Source: Micromonospora sp. WMMA1363
GTDB lineage: Bacteria; Actinomycetota; Actinomycetes; Mycobacteriales; Micromonosporaceae
Direction of reading: 5' to 3'
Assembly (NCBI RefSeq): GCF_030345795.1
Contig: NZ_JAUALB010000001.1
Coordinates: forward strand, 4,208,001-4,272,000
Length of the DNA stretch: 64,000 bases
The position numbers and the translations under genes are program-made. The stretch's first letter is position 1. The number at the start of each line of letters is the position of its first letter. This document shows positions 11,058-20,639 of the stretch, one piece after another. The notes under the pieces were generated by a model. The model searched no databases, was not told where the DNA came from, and saw only the letters and a program-made list of their open reading frames with translations.

Positions 11058-12191
11058 TCAGCGGGATACCCGGATCGGCATGATGAGGTAGCGGTACCCG
11101 GGGAGCACCACGCCATCCTCGCCGGCGGGCGACATCACCGCCGGCTTGAAGGCGTCGACGAACGAGAGCACGGCGAACTGGGCCCCCAGGTTCACGAGGC
11201 CGTCGATCAGGTACTGAGGGTTGAAGCCGATGGTCAGCGGATCACCGGTGAAGGTGGTTTCCATGGCCTCACTGGCCCGCGCCTCCTCGGTGCCGCCGGC
11301 CTCGACGACCAGCCCGTCGGCGCTGAAGCTCAGCAGGACCGGGGTGGTGCGCTCGGCCACCAGGGCGACCCGCTTCACCACCTCGATGAGCGTGCTGACC
11401 GGCACCTGGGCCTGTGCGTTGTGGCTGGCTGGGAAGAGTGACCGCACGGGTGGGTAGTTGGCGCCGTCGAGTAGACGGCTGGTGGTACGGCGGGTGCCAC
11501 CAGCGAAGCCGATCATGCCCTCGCCGGCGGCCCCCTGCGACAGGGCCATGGTCACCTGACCGCCGAGCGGGCCGAGGGCCTTCGCGGTGTCGTGCAGGGT
11601 ACGGGCCGGCACGAGCGCGTTGAGGCTGACCTCGGGGTCGTCCGGGTCCCACTCCATCTCACGCAGGGCGAGCCGGTAGCGGTCGGTGGCGAGCATCGCC
11701 AGAGTGCGGCCGGAGAGCTCGATCCGGACGCCGGTCATCATCGGCAGCGTCTCGTCCCGGCCGGCTGCCACGGCCACCTGGGCGACGGCGGCGGCGAACG
11801 CGGACGCGTCCACGGTGCCGGCGCTCTCCGGCATCTCCGGGAGGGTCGGGTAGTCCTCCACCGGCATCGTGGGCAGGGTGAACCGGGCGCTGCCGCAGAC
11901 GATTTCGAGGTGGGCACCGACGGCTGCGATGTCCACCGGCTTGGCCGGCAACGCCTTGGTGATCTCGGCGAGGAGGCGACCGGAGACCAGCGCCGCGCCG
12001 TCGGCGTCGCCCTGCACCTCGACGGTCACCTGGCTGGAGACTTCGTAGTCGAAGCCGGAGACCTGCAGATCGCCGTCGGTGACGCGCAACATCACGCCGG
12101 CGAGTACCGGCACGGAGGGCCGGTTGGGCAGGCTCTTCGCGGTCCAGGCCACGGCCTCGGCGAGCGCGTCGCGCTCCACTCGGAACTTCAT
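11058..12191 (-). CDS. dnaN: DNA polymerase III beta sliding clamp
   Basis: DnaN is the ring-shaped processivity factor that tethers polymerase III to DNA. The ATG at 12191 begins MKFRVERDALAEAVAWTAK and gives 377 residues, the family length. The in-frame extension further upstream runs into oriC and is not coding. Recognisable elements are the first clamp domain (PSVPVLAGVMLRV), a middle domain with MMTGVRIELSGRTLAMLATDRYRL, and the C-terminal end GYRYLIMPIRVSR, close to the peptide-binding pocket. It lies directly on the left flank of oriC and reads away from it. Confidence 0.97.
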   Translation of the reverse strand: MKFRVERDALAEAVAWTAKSLPNRPSVPVLAGVMLRVTDGDLQVSGFDYEVSSQVTVEVQGDADGAALVSGRLLAEITKALPAKPVDIAAVGAHLEIVCGSARFTLPTMPVEDYPTLPEMPESAGTVDASAFAAAVAQVAVAAGRDETLPMMTGVRIELSGRTLAMLATDRYRLALREMEWDPDDPEVSLNALVPARTLHDTAKALGPLGGQVTMALSQGAAGEGMIGFAGGTRRTTSRLLDGANYPPVRSLFPASHNAQAQVPVSTLIEVVKRVALVAERTTPVLLSFSADGLVVEAGGTEEARASEAMETTFTGDPLTIGFNPQYLIDGLVNLGAQFAVLSFVDAFKPAVMSPAGEDGVVLPGYRYLIMPIRVSR

Positions 12192-12364
12192 CAATGCCTC
12201 CGCGTCGACGTCAGCGACAACTCTCTCATGCCGACCGCTGCCTACCGACCCGCAGGATCCTGCGGGTACCCATCGCACCTTAGGGCGCGTGGGCTCCGGC
12301 TGTGCGCCCGACCCCGTGCCGTCCCGGTGCTGGCCGGCTGCCGTCGGCAGCCCGCCAGTCCGAT

Positions 12365-12825
12365 CCACAGGAAGTTCAACGGTGATGATTGGTTTTTGTT
12401 GTCTTAGAAGAGATAACTCATCGTCTTCGTCGCACCTGTGCAAACTGTGGAGAACTGCCGTCTGCGCAGGTCAGTCAGGTTGTCCACCAGTGGGTTGGCT
12501 GTGGAGAACCAGGGGAAAAACCCGTCTCGCGATCCACAGGCGCCCGCCACCCCCAGGTTGTCCACGGTTGTCCACCGGTTGTCCACCGGTAATCCACCGA
12601 CTTTCTCCCCAGCCCTGTGGATCACCGGACGCGTCCCGATCGGCGTCATCCCCAGAACCTTCAACAGGCCGCCCACAGGCAGACCGTCTGCGGTGGACAA
12701 CGTCGAGGTTGTCCCCAGGCGTCCACAGCGTTGTCCCCAGGGTTTCTCCACAACCTGTGGGTAACTGGCGGCGGGCGGACCGTAGTTATCCACCGACGGT
12801 GGATAACGAGCTGTGGACAACGAGT
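12365..12825. other. oriC: Chromosomal replication origin oriC
   Basis: The dnaN-dnaA gap carries a dense array of DnaA boxes related to TTGTCCACA/TTATCCACA. Clear copies on the plus strand start at 12480, 12558, 12568, 12579, 12590, 12709, 12731, 12744 and 12786. Clear copies on the minus strand start at 12446, 12500, 12616, 12692, 12756, 12798 and 12812 (the last is a perfect TTGTCCACA). Four boxes at 12558-12598 are spaced 10-11 bp, one helical turn. The pair at 12786/12798 forms an inverted repeat. An AT-rich patch at about 12382-12420, on the dnaN side, is the best candidate for the unwinding element. Position, box density and orientation switch (leftward dnaA-dnaN, rightward rpmH) all support oriC. 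Confidence 0.93.
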
Positions 12826-13035
12826 CGGGATGGGACTGGTCACGGTCTCGACTCGGTGCGAAGTCGACCCGCACGGCACAGCCGGCAGTGGCCCTCCACC
12901 AGGTCCCGAGGGTCAGCCTCGCGCAGGATCGCGATGCGGTTTCCATCCGGCGGGCTGGTATGCGGGCGAGCAGGGACCACGGGGTCGGAAGAGGCAGGGT
13001 TGCCCGGCCGGGCAACCCTGCGGAAGGCGGCCGCC

Positions 13036-14853
13036 TCAGGTGTTCTGCTTGATCCGGTTGGTCAACTCGGCGATCTGGTTGTAGAGCGAACGTCGCTCGG
13101 CCATCTGTTGGCGGATCTTGCGGTCCGCGTGCATGACCGTGGTGTGGTCACGGCCGCCGAAGGCCTGACCGATCCGGGGCAGCGACAGGTCGGTCAGCTC
13201 CCGGCACAGGTACATGGCCACCTGGCGGGCGTTGACGAGGACCCGGGACCGGGAGTGCCCCCGCAGGTCCTCCAGGCTCACCCCGAAGTAGTCGGCGGTG
13301 GAGACCATGATCTGGTCCGCGGTGATCTCCGGGCCGGCGCCGTCCGGGATGAAATCCCGGAGCACCTCCTCGGCCAGGGACAGCTCCACGGACGAGCGGG
13401 TGAGGCTGGCGAACGCGGTCACCCGGATCAGCGCGCCCTCCAGTTCCCGGATCGAGTTCGACACCCGGGACGCGATGAACTCCAGCACGTCCGGCGGGGC
13501 GAACAGCCGTTCCTGGGCTGCCTTCTTCTGCAGGATCGCGATGCGGGTTTCCAGGTCCGGCGGCTGGATGTCGGCGAGCAAGCCCCACTCGAACCGGGTC
13601 CGCAGCCGGTCCTCCAGAGTCGCCAGCTGCTTCGGCGAGCGGTCGGAGGTGATCACGATCTGCTTGTTGGCATTGTGCAGGGTGTTGAAGGTGTGGAAGA
13701 ACTCCTCCTGCGTCCGCTCCCGGTTCTCCAGGAACTGAATGTCGTCGATCAGGAGGATGTCGACGTCCCGGTAACGGCGCTGGAACGCGCTCGTCTTGTC
13801 GTCCCGCAGCGAGTTGATGAAGTCGTTGGTGAACTCCTCGGTCGAGACGTACCGGACCGAGCGGGCGTTGCCCAACGTCGTGGCGTAGTGGCCGATCGCG
13901 TGTAGTAGGTGGGTCTTGCCCAGCCCGGAACTGCCGTAGATGAAGAGCGGGTTGTACGCCTTCGCCGGTGACTCGGCCACCGCCACCGCCGCCGCGTGCG
14001 CGAACCGGTTCGACGAGCCGATGACGAACGTCTCGAACATGTACTTCGGGTTGAGCCGGTTGCCGCCACCGTCGGCGCCCGCCGGCAGCCGCCGCTCCTC
14101 CCGGCCGCCAGGGCGGTGGTGGTCCGCCCGCCCCGGTCCGCTGTCGGTGCCGAGGTCCCGGGGTAGGGCACGGATCACGTGCTGGTCCCGCGGCGACATG
14201 CCGTTCTCGCGGTAGCGCCCCTCGAGGGCGCGGCTGTCCACCCTCGGGTCCGGCCGGGGCGCCTGCTCGTCGTAGCCGTGCCGTTCCGGACCGAGGAGCG
14301 GACCGTCGGGCCGGGATGACTCGGCGAAAGCGGTGCTGAACAGCGGCTCCTGAGGGTCCCGGGTCACCGGGGGGAGCCGCTCGGCGACGGGAGGGGAGCC
14401 GGCGGGGTCCTCGACCCGCCGCTCGGGCTGGGCCTGCTCGGGGATCAGCGGCAGCTGCCGGCCGGCGTCGTCGTCCGCCGGGTCCCACCCGGTGCCACCG
14501 TCGGGACCGCCCAGCGGGTTCCCGTAGGGCTCGCCCGGGTGCGGCTCGGGGGCGCTGCGGTAGACCATGCCCGCCGGGCGGCCGGCGGCCTCCTCCGGCA
14601 CCCGCACGGTGACCGCAACCTGGATCGGCCGGCCCAACCGGCGGGTGAGCGCCTCGGTGATCGCGGGGCGTAGCCGAGACTCGATCACGTCCCGGGTGAA
14701 GGCGTCCGGGACGGAGAGCAGTGCGGTGTCCTCGACGATCGCCCGCAGCCGGGTAAGCCGCAGGTATGCCCGCTGCTGCGCGGAGACGAGCTCGTCGGCG
14801 AGCTCCTCCGTCGTTGCCGTCCACACCGCGGCAAGGTCGGTCGTACCGGCCAC
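13036..14853 (-). CDS. dnaA: Chromosomal replication initiator protein DnaA
   Basis: DnaA binds the oriC boxes, oligomerises with ATP and melts the origin. I chose the GTG at 14853 (begins [20 protein letters not shown]): GAGGGGGTG lies about 8 bases upstream, and homologues start here. The protein is 605 residues. Domain I is at about 1-90. A long Pro/Gly/Arg/Asp-rich domain II (about 100-265) makes it longer than the E. coli protein, as in actinomycetes. The AAA+ domain has Walker [10 protein letters not shown] and Walker [13 protein letters not shown]. Domain IV carries the DnaA signature [17 protein letters not shown] DnaA box upstream (14980-14988) suggests autoregulation. Confidence 0.97.
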   Translation of the reverse strand: MAGTTDLAAVWTATTEELADELVSAQQRAYLRLTRLRAIVEDTALLSVPDAFTRDVIESRLRPAITEALTRRLGRPIQVAVTVRVPEEAAGRPAGMVYRSAPEPHPGEPYGNPLGGPDGGTGWDPADDDAGRQLPLIPEQAQPERRVEDPAGSPPVAERLPPVTRDPQEPLFSTAFAESSRPDGPLLGPERHGYDEQAPRPDPRVDSRALEGRYRENGMSPRDQHVIRALPRDLGTDSGPGRADHHRPGGREERRLPAGADGGGNRLNPKYMFETFVIGSSNRFAHAAAVAVAESPAKAYNPLFIYGSSGLGKTHLLHAIGHYATTLGNARSVRYVSTEEFTNDFINSLRDDKTSAFQRRYRDVDILLIDDIQFLENRERTQEEFFHTFNTLHNANKQIVITSDRSPKQLATLEDRLRTRFEWGLLADIQPPDLETRIAILQKKAAQERLFAPPDVLEFIASRVSNSIRELEGALIRVTAFASLTRSSVELSLAEEVLRDFIPDGAGPEITADQIMVSTADYFGVSLEDLRGHSRSRVLVNARQVAMYLCRELTDLSLPRIGQAFGGRDHTTVMHADRKIRQQMAERRSLYNQIAELTNRIKQNT

Positions 14854-14979
14854 CGTCGTGCCACCCCCTCGCCTCTGCTCCCGGACGCCGCCGTCCTCCC
14901 CGTCGGCCGTCCCGGGCCCGCCGCGTTCGAGCGGGTGGAACATCCCCACCCGGTCGGCCGATCGGTTCTCGTCCACAAG

Positions 14980-14988
14980 TTATCCACA
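14980..14988 (+). promoter_or_regulatory. DnaA box upstream of dnaA
   Basis: A perfect TTATCCACA lies about 127 bp upstream of the dnaA GTG, in the dnaA-rpmH gap. Its position suits DnaA autorepression, an arrangement known in several bacteria. No second box is adjacent. Confidence 0.55.
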
Positions 14989-15269
14989 GCCTGTGTACGT
15001 ACCGATTGTGGCCTCCCGCCGGACGCGGGTCGGACCCTGCTCCCTGCCTGAACGGGCGCTGAAGCGGGTTCACCGTGCCGAACGATCCACCGCCCTGTCC
15101 GGTCTTGCTCGCCGGCGGCGACCGAACCCGTCGACGCAGACCGCAATCGGGCACGGTAACAGCGATGTCGGCGAGCCTTCAACCGCCCACGCGTAGGACG
15201 GGGGGCGGCATCAGCGAAAAGCACCGCTTCGGCCACCCGCAGTGACGGCGTCGGTCCTGGTGGGGCTGT

Positions 15270-15299
15270 TTGACCCGCCATTGCGCCCCTGCGTACGCT
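15270..15299 (+). promoter_or_regulatory. Candidate promoter for rpmH operon
   Basis: TTGACC (15270-15275) and TACGCT (15294-15299) are separated by 18 bp and resemble a housekeeping sigma promoter. They would give a leader of about 180 nt before rpmH. The remaining 630-bp dnaA-rpmH gap holds the DnaA box at 14980 and no gene that I can support. Confidence 0.5.
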
Positions 15300-15483
15300 G
15301 GAACAGCTGCTCTGTCGGCCTCTGCTAGGGTAGTGGGTGCTTGCTGCCCGCGGTCGCACCCCGCATCGCCGGGGCCCTGCGCCGCCGGGCAGCACCGATC
15401 GGAGGTCGCCGTTCAGGCGACCCGGACCACGCACGCTCCCCGGCGATCTCCTCGCCAGGGGGCACGACAACGGAGAGCCTGAC

Positions 15484-15621
15484 GTGAGCAAGCGCACCTA
15501 CCAGCCGAACACCCGCCGGCGCGCGAAGACCCACGGCTTCCGGCTGCGCATGCGCACCCGTGCCGGCCGCGCCATCATCTCGACCCGTCGCGCCAAGGGG
15601 CGCGGCCGCCTGTCGGCCTGA
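15484..15621 (+). CDS. rpmH: 50S ribosomal protein L34
   Basis: The 45-residue basic protein begins with GTG ([20 protein letters not shown]) and ends [14 protein letters not shown], the invariant L34 pattern. L34 is a late-assembling large-subunit protein. It is the first gene of the rightward rpmH-rnpA-yidD-yidC-jag-rsmG cluster, the near-universal bacterial order next to dnaA. In-frame codons upstream of the GTG lack L34 character, so the short form is chosen. Confidence 0.97.
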   Translation: MSKRTYQPNTRRRAKTHGFRLRMRTRAGRAIISTRRAKGRGRLSA

Positions 15622-15657
15622 CGCCGACCGGGCCCGACTCGCAGGACGTTGGCAGTC

Positions 15658-16608
15658 GTGGTGCTGGCGGCCGCGCAGCGACTGCGGCGCAGCACTGACT
15701 TTGCCGCAGCGGTCCGTGGTGGTCGACGTGTCGGACGAGGTGCCGTCGTCGTCCACCTGAGCCTGCCGATCACCCCATCGGCGGCAACGTCGCCGAAGCC
15801 GGCGCGGAGTGCCGGTGCGGAGGAGACTCCCGCACCCGCCCGCGCCGGCTTCGTCGTTTCCAAGGCCGTCGGGAACGCCGTGGTCCGCAACCAGGTCCGC
15901 CGCCGACTTCGGCACCTGGTCCGTGAGCGGCTCACCGAGCTGCCGGCCGGGAGCACCCTCGTGGTGCGGGCCCTGCCGGTCGCGGCCGACGCGTCGTACC
16001 AGCAGCTCGGCACCGATCTCGACGCGGCGATGGCGGCCGCGCGTGCCCCCCGGGGCGGCGGTCCCGGTGAGTACCGGACAGGACGGGCCACGGCCGACGA
16101 CACCTGCCGCCCGGGTGCTGGTCGGTCCCATCATCGCGTACCGTCGGTGGATAAGTCCGGCTCTGCCGGCCCGCTGTCGGTTCTACCCGTCGTGCAGTGC
16201 GTACGCCATCGAGGCGGTCACCCGCCACGGCGCGATCCGGGGAGCCGGCCTGACGGTCCGGCGGTTGTTGCGTTGCCACCCCTTTCACCCAGGTGGATAC
16301 GACCCGGTACCGGAGCCGGTCGGTCACCGCCGTGCCGATGTGACTGGAGCCTGAGAATTGAGTCTCGACTGGATCTACTATGCGATCTCGTGGATCCTCT
16401 TGGTCTGGCACCGGGCCTGGGAGGCCATCGGGGTACCGGACGGCGCGGTGCTCGGCACCAACTGGGCCTGGATCCTCGCCATCGTCTTCCTGGTGGTCAC
16501 CGTCCGGGTGATCCTCTTCCCGGTCTTCGTCAAGCAGATCAAGTCGCAGCGGGCGATGCAGGCGCTCCAGCCGCAGGTCAAGGCGCTGCAGGAGAAGCAC
16601 AAGGGTGA
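15658..16608 (+). CDS. rnpA: Ribonuclease P protein component; frame lacks the expected stop
   Basis: RnpA assists the RNase P ribozyme in maturing tRNA 5' ends. The recognisable protein covers about the first 130 residues: [20 protein letters not shown] at the N-terminus and the RNR-type motif [17 protein letters not shown]. An AGGAC SD at 15643-15647 favours the GTG at 15658, with the GTG at 15661 as an alternative. As given, the frame does not stop at the normal place. It stays open through all of yidD and about 250 bases of yidC to 16608, a tail of about 180 shadow-like residues. One extra base before 16067 would put TGA at 16068-16070, overlapping the yidD GTG as GTGA. A one-base deletion (mutation or homopolymer error in the C6G4 run at 16045-16056) is the likeliest cause. 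Confidence 0.75.
   Translation: MVLAAAQRLRRSTDFAAAVRGGRRVGRGAVVVHLSLPITPSAATSPKPARSAGAEETPAPARAGFVVSKAVGNAVVRNQVRRRLRHLVRERLTELPAGSTLVVRALPVAADASYQQLGTDLDAAMAAARAPRGGGPGEYRTGRATADDTCRPGAGRSHHRVPSVDKSGSAGPLSVLPVVQCVRHRGGHPPRRDPGSRPDGPAVVALPPLSPRWIRPGTGAGRSPPCRCDWSLRIESRLDLLCDLVDPLGLAPGLGGHRGTGRRGARHQLGLDPRHRLPGGHRPGDPLPGLRQADQVAAGDAGAPAAGQGAAGEAQG
16067..16354 (+). CDS. yidD: Membrane protein insertion efficiency factor YidD
   Basis: YidD is a small membrane-associated protein that aids YidC-dependent insertion. The 95-residue product starting at GTG 16067 contains [20 protein letters not shown], then the Cys-rich signature [20 protein letters not shown] and [15 protein letters not shown], all diagnostic. 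It lies entirely inside the open extension of the rnpA frame and ends 3 bases before the yidC TTG, so translation is probably coupled. Confidence 0.92.
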   Translation: MSTGQDGPRPTTPAARVLVGPIIAYRRWISPALPARCRFYPSCSAYAIEAVTRHGAIRGAGLTVRRLLRCHPFHPGGYDPVPEPVGHRRADVTGA

Positions 16609-17341
16609 CCGGGAGACGCTCCAGAAGGAGATGATGGAGCTCTACCGGAAGGAAAAGGCCAACCCACTCATGGGCTGCCTTCCGATGTTCCTCCAGATCC
16701 CGGTCTTCCTCGGCCTCTTCCACGTGCTCCGCCGCCTCAGTCCGAGCAACGACCTCAAGACCCTCTACGGCTGGTCGGTCGACCAGTTCGAGAGCGCGTC
16801 GGCCGCCAAGCTGTTCACCGCGCCGATCGCCGGCAAGTTCGGCTCCACCGCCGCGGAACTCGCCGCCCTGGGGGCCAACGGCACCACGGTCAAGGTGATG
16901 GCCGGTGTCCTGGTGCTGGTGATGATGGGCACCACCTACCTGACCAGCCGTCAGATGATCCTCAAGACCGGCTGGGCCGAGGATCCGCAGCAGCGGATGA
17001 TCCAGCGACTGATGCTCTACGGCATTCCGCTGTCGCTGCTCGTCTCCGGTGCGATCTTCCCAATCGGTGTGATCATCTACTGGGTCACCAACAACCTCTT
17101 CACGCTCGCGCAGCAGCAGTGGGTGCTGCGCAAGTTCCCGCCACCGCCCAACGTCACCGCCAAGTCGGGCACCTCAGGCGCGGGTAGGCCGGCGCAGCCG
17201 GCGAAGACCGCTGGGCTGTTCGGCCGCAAGGCTGCCACGCCGGCCCCCACCAAGCCGGCCGCGCCCAAGGTGGCCGGGCCCAAGCCGGGTGCCAAGCCGA
17301 TGAACCCGAAGAAGGGGCGCCCCGCCAAGCGGCAAGGCTGA
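16358..17341 (+). CDS. yidC: Membrane protein insertase YidC/Oxa1
   Basis: YidC inserts and folds inner-membrane proteins, alone or with SecYEG. The 327-residue protein begins with TTG ([20 protein letters not shown]). It has the actinobacterial layout without the large periplasmic domain: a first TM near 1-20, a second about 35-57 ending in [18 protein letters not shown] with the conserved groove Arg, a cytosolic hairpin ([20 protein letters not shown]), and three more TMs. The core signature [20 protein letters not shown] is present. The last 70 residues are Lys/Pro/Ala-rich, typical for ribosome contact. Confidence 0.95.
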   Translation: MSLDWIYYAISWILLVWHRAWEAIGVPDGAVLGTNWAWILAIVFLVVTVRVILFPVFVKQIKSQRAMQALQPQVKALQEKHKGDRETLQKEMMELYRKEKANPLMGCLPMFLQIPVFLGLFHVLRRLSPSNDLKTLYGWSVDQFESASAAKLFTAPIAGKFGSTAAELAALGANGTTVKVMAGVLVLVMMGTTYLTSRQMILKTGWAEDPQQRMIQRLMLYGIPLSLLVSGAIFPIGVIIYWVTNNLFTLAQQQWVLRKFPPPPNVTAKSGTSGAGRPAQPAKTAGLFGRKAATPAPTKPAAPKVAGPKPGAKPMNPKKGRPAKRQG

Positions 17342-17554
17342 GTCGTCCGGGCCGCCGTCGGGACACCGGCGGCGGCCCGCTGCGCACCGTGCCGCGGCCG
17401 TACGGCCGACGCCGGTGGGCAAAGTGCCGCGCGTGCGGCGGCGACGGGCGACACTGCCCGTACAGACGTGCCCGCGGGCACCGGCGACCTCCCGCCGGCC
17501 CCGGGGAGACCAGCGGACCCGACGGTCCGGCCGAGCGAGTACGGAGATGACACC

Positions 17555-18145
17555 GTGACCGAGACCAGCATCCCCCGCGGCGAGGAGTCCCTGGACACCG
17601 AGGGGACAGCGCTGACCGCCCCGCAGGGCACCGACGAACCCGGCGAGGCCGCCGGCGGCGAGACGGAGAAGAAAGCTGTCGCCGAGAGCGACCTGTTCCA
17701 CCAAAGCGAGATCGCCGCGGACTACGTAGAGGGACTGCTCGACATCCTCGACTATGACGGCGACATCGACGAGCTGGTTTCCGGCGGACGGCCGGTGGTC
17801 GAGGTGGTCGGCGGTCGGCTGCAGAACCTGGTGGGCCAGCGCGGTGCCACCCTGGAGGCGCTTCAGGAGCTGGCCCGGCTTGCCGTCTTCCGGCAGACCG
17901 GGACTCCCAGCCGGCTGCTGCTCGACGTGGGCGGATACCGCGCCAGCCGGCGCAAGGAGCTTGCCGCCGTGGCGAAGAACGCGGTGGAGAAGGTCAAGGA
18001 GCACGGCGATCCTGTCCGTCTGGAGCCGATGTCCGCTTTCGAGCGCAAGTGCGTCCACGACGTCGTGAACGCGATGACCGGGGTGGAGAGCGAGTCTGAG
18101 GGCATCGAGCCGAATCGGCGCATCATCGTCCGGCCGGCGGACTGA
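17555..18145 (+). CDS. jag: Jag / KhpB-like KH-R3H RNA-binding protein
   Basis: Starting at GTG 17555 (GGAG SD 8 bases upstream) this gives 196 residues. The first about 60 are acidic. A KH-type fold follows (about 75-125: [26 protein letters not shown] cut around the GxxG-like loop), then an R3H domain ([19 protein letters not shown] ... [13 protein letters not shown]) and the ending RRIIVRPAD. The N-terminal Jag-N domain of Firmicutes is absent, as in other actinobacteria. Relatives bind RNA and affect cell-envelope growth. It lies between yidC and rsmG as usual, and stops 5 bases before the rsmG GTG. Confidence 0.92.
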   Translation: MTETSIPRGEESLDTEGTALTAPQGTDEPGEAAGGETEKKAVAESDLFHQSEIAADYVEGLLDILDYDGDIDELVSGGRPVVEVVGGRLQNLVGQRGATLEALQELARLAVFRQTGTPSRLLLDVGGYRASRRKELAAVAKNAVEKVKEHGDPVRLEPMSAFERKCVHDVVNAMTGVESESEGIEPNRRIIVRPAD

Positions 18146-18150
18146 CCCGG

Positions 18151-18963
18151 GTGAGCGACGACCGCACTGCGGCTGGTGCCGTGTTCGGCCCGGGTGGCGT
18201 GCCACCCGGGCCGTCGGCTGTCGACCCTCGCCTGGTCCCCGACCCGGCCGATGCCAGGTTGCCGTTCGAGTTGGCCGGAGCGGCGCGGGCACTTTTCGGT
18301 GACCGGCTCGACCTGGCCACCTCGTATGCCGAACTGCTGGTGACCGACGGGGTGGTCCGCGGTCTGATCGGGCCTCGGGAGGCACCCCGGATCTGGGATC
18401 GGCACCTGCTGAACTGCGCTGCGACGGCTGAGCGGATTCCGCCCGGCGCCACGGTGCTCGACGTGGGCTCGGGTGCCGGGCTGCCCGGCCTGGTACTGGC
18501 CGTGGCGCGGCCGGACCTGATCGTGACGCTGATCGAGCCGCTCGCCCGCCGTACCGCCTTTCTGGTCGAGGCGGTAGAGCGCCTCGGGCTCACCCGGAAC
18601 GTCCGGGTGTTCCGCGGCCGGGCCGAGGAGGCGGTGGTCGGTGTCGGCGGGGCGGGACCGCTTGCCGGTGACGTGGTGACCGCGCGTGCCGTAGCACCGC
18701 TTGACCGGCTCTGCGCGTGGTGCCTGCCGCTGGCCACACCTGGCGGTCGGCTGATTGCTCTCAAGGGTGCGTTGGCGGCAGAAGAGGTAGCCGAGCACGC
18801 GGCGATCGTGAACCGGCTCGGCGGCGGAATGCCTGAGGTGCGTCGCTGCGGCGAAGGCGTGATCGACCCGCCGACGACGGTGGTGGAGATCGTTCGCGAG
18901 CGAGTGGTGGGGCCGATTCGGTCGAAGCCCGCGAAGCGGTCGCGCGGTGGCCGGCGCCGCTGA
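18151..18963 (+). CDS. rsmG: 16S rRNA (guanine-N7) methyltransferase RsmG
   Basis: RsmG methylates N7 of the conserved guanine in the 530 loop of 16S rRNA; its loss gives low-level streptomycin resistance in other actinobacteria. The 270-residue protein has the family motif [10 protein letters not shown], the SAM-binding glycine motif [20 protein letters not shown] and the acidic strand [15 protein letters not shown] basic Lys/Arg tail ends it. The GTG start at 18151 lies 5 bases after jag. An N-terminal Pro/Gly stretch (about 1-30) precedes the conserved fold. Confidence 0.95.
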   Translation: MSDDRTAAGAVFGPGGVPPGPSAVDPRLVPDPADARLPFELAGAARALFGDRLDLATSYAELLVTDGVVRGLIGPREAPRIWDRHLLNCAATAERIPPGATVLDVGSGAGLPGLVLAVARPDLIVTLIEPLARRTAFLVEAVERLGLTRNVRVFRGRAEEAVVGVGGAGPLAGDVVTARAVAPLDRLCAWCLPLATPGGRLIALKGALAAEEVAEHAAIVNRLGGGMPEVRRCGEGVIDPPTTVVEIVRERVVGPIRSKPAKRSRGGRRR

Positions 18964-19113
18964 CACCCGTTGGTCGTGCCGAGCGCCGTCTACACGTCAC
19001 TGCCCCTGGATCCGGGCTGGCTCGGTCGCGTCGTGCCGGATCGGCCGATCCGACTTCCTGTCCGGCGTCCGCGTCGTTTAACCGGTACGGGCGGGCGGGA
19101 TGCGAACCCGACG

Positions 19114-19143
19114 TGGACCGGTTGCGCCCGTGCGCCGTAGGCT
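19114..19143 (+). promoter_or_regulatory. Candidate promoter for parAB
   Basis: TGGACC (19114-19119) and TAGGCT (19138-19143) with an 18-bp spacer resemble a sigma-70 type promoter in the 326-bp rsmG-parA gap. It would give a leader of about 140 nt before the parA GTG. Confidence 0.4.
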
Positions 19144-19289
19144 GACCGCGCGTCGATATTGTGGAGTGGGCGGCGACGGACAACCAGTCCCCGACCGCTT
19201 CCGCCGGGTCGCACGCTCCAGCGGCGCGAGCGCATGTGCGGCCCGTTGACGGGTGCCGACCGACCATCCGAAGCGGGCAGGGATGACAG

Positions 19290-20612
19290 GTGCATGACGA
19301 CGGCAGGTACGACGATCCACAGGTGAATGGGGCGGTTGGTGATCCTGTTTCACGTGAAACCGACCACGACGGCTGGGCGGCGCACGGCGCGTTGACGAGC
19401 CCTTCCTCTGTCCGACCGGACGACGCCCCGACCAACCGGCGAGTGGCGCCGGCAACAGGCGTGGCGCGACCCGTGCCGCCGGCGGTGACGATGGCGCGGA
19501 GCGTGCCGGACGGAACCCGCGCCGGCAACGCGCCCGCCGTCGAGCGGGTGACGTCGACCCACGGCAACGCCGCTGTGGCCACCCGTTCCGAGGGGGCCGT
19601 GCCCCAACAGCCGGTGCCGGGTTCGGTGGTGGACGCCGGTCGGGTGACCGACACGACGGCGGATCGACCCGTGGCCTACGGGCAGGGTGAGGCCGAGGAC
19701 ACGTACGTTTCACGTGAAACTCCGATGCGCGAAGAGGATGATCCACCGTTGGCGATGGAAGCGATGCGTGCCGTGCAGATCCTGAATCCGAGCGGGGAGG
19801 TGACGATGCCCCGTCCCGACCGGACCCGGGTGATGTGCGTCGCGAACCAGAAGGGCGGGGTGGGAAAGACCACCACGACGGTGAACCTGGCAGTGGCGCT
19901 TGCCCTGCACGGGAATCGAGTGCTCGTGGTCGACCTCGACCCCCAGGGCAACGCCTCGACGGGGCTGAACGTCCCGCACCACACGGGGGTGCCGGACGTC
20001 TACGACTGCCTCATCAACAGCGTGCCGCTGGAGGACGTCGCCCAGACGGTCGAGGGCATCCCCAACCTGTGGTGCGTCCCTGCGACGATCGACCTCGCCG
20101 GTGCGGAGATCGAGCTGGTTTCCGTGGTAGCCCGGGAGTCCCGCCTGGCCCGGGCCATCACCGCGTACCCCGGTCACTTTGACTACGTCTTCATCGACTG
20201 TCCACCGTCGCTGGGCCTGCTCACGGTCAACGCGCTGGTGGCCGCGCAGGAGGTGCTCATCCCGATTCAGTGCGAGTACTACGCGCTGGAGGGGCTCAAC
20301 CAGCTCATCAACAACATCAACCTGGTCCGTCAACACCTAAACCCGCGGCTGGACGTCTCGACCATCCTGCTCACCATGTACGACCGGCGCACGCGCCTGG
20401 CGGATGCGGTCGAGCAGGATGTCCGCAACCACTTCGGCGACAAGGTGCTTCAGGCGGTCATCCCGCGCAACGTCCGGGTTTCGGAGGCGCCCAGCTACGG
20501 CCAGTCCGTGATGACCTACGATCCCGGATCGCGGGGGGCGACGAGCTACTTCGAGGCCGCCCACGAGATCGCTGAGCGGGGCGTCACGGCGCCGGTGATC
20601 CGCAATGCGTAG
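19290..20612 (+). CDS. parA: Chromosome partitioning ATPase ParA
   Basis: ParA is the deviant Walker ATPase that moves ParB-parS complexes to segregate origins. The GTG at 19290 gives 440 residues. The ATPase domain starts near residue 173 (MPRPDRTRVMCVANQKGGVG) with the deviant Walker A KGGVGKTTT, then VVDLDPQGNAST and FIDCPPSLGLLTVNAL. The first 172 residues are low-complexity and predicted disordered. They contain two VSRET pentapeptides (residues 20-24 and 140-144), each encoded by an in-frame parS core. Internal ATG codons at 19755 and 19806 would give a core-only ParA, so the true start is less certain than the identity. parB follows after 27 bp. Confidence 0.95.
   Translation: MHDDGRYDDPQVNGAVGDPVSRETDHDGWAAHGALTSPSSVRPDDAPTNRRVAPATGVARPVPPAVTMARSVPDGTRAGNAPAVERVTSTHGNAAVATRSEGAVPQQPVPGSVVDAGRVTDTTADRPVAYGQGEAEDTYVSRETPMREEDDPPLAMEAMRAVQILNPSGEVTMPRPDRTRVMCVANQKGGVGKTTTTVNLAVALALHGNRVLVVDLDPQGNASTGLNVPHHTGVPDVYDCLINSVPLEDVAQTVEGIPNLWCVPATIDLAGAEIELVSVVARESRLARAITAYPGHFDYVFIDCPPSLGLLTVNALVAAQEVLIPIQCEYYALEGLNQLINNINLVRQHLNPRLDVSTILLTMYDRRTRLADAVEQDVRNHFGDKVLQAVIPRNVRVSEAPSYGQSVMTYDPGSRGATSYFEAAHEIAERGVTAPVIRNA
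19346..19361. promoter_or_regulatory. parS: parS site 1 (inside parA coding sequence)
   Basis: TGTTTCACGTGAAACC matches the 16-bp parS consensus TGTTTCACGTGAAACA at 15 positions. It lies in frame within parA codons and reads VSRET. Confidence 0.93.
19706..19721. promoter_or_regulatory. parS: parS site 2 (inside parA coding sequence)
   Basis: CGTTTCACGTGAAACT keeps the perfect 14-bp palindromic core GTTTCACGTGAAAC. It again lies in the parA reading frame and encodes VSRET, 360 bp from site 1. Confidence 0.92.
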
Positions 20613-20639
20613 CGCGGACGAATCGCGGGGAGGCGCGGT

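Noticed and set aside
12192..12443. N-terminal extension of DnaN into oriC
   Set aside because: The extension has no family similarity and crosses DnaA-box DNA; the ATG at 12191 gives the standard DnaN start.
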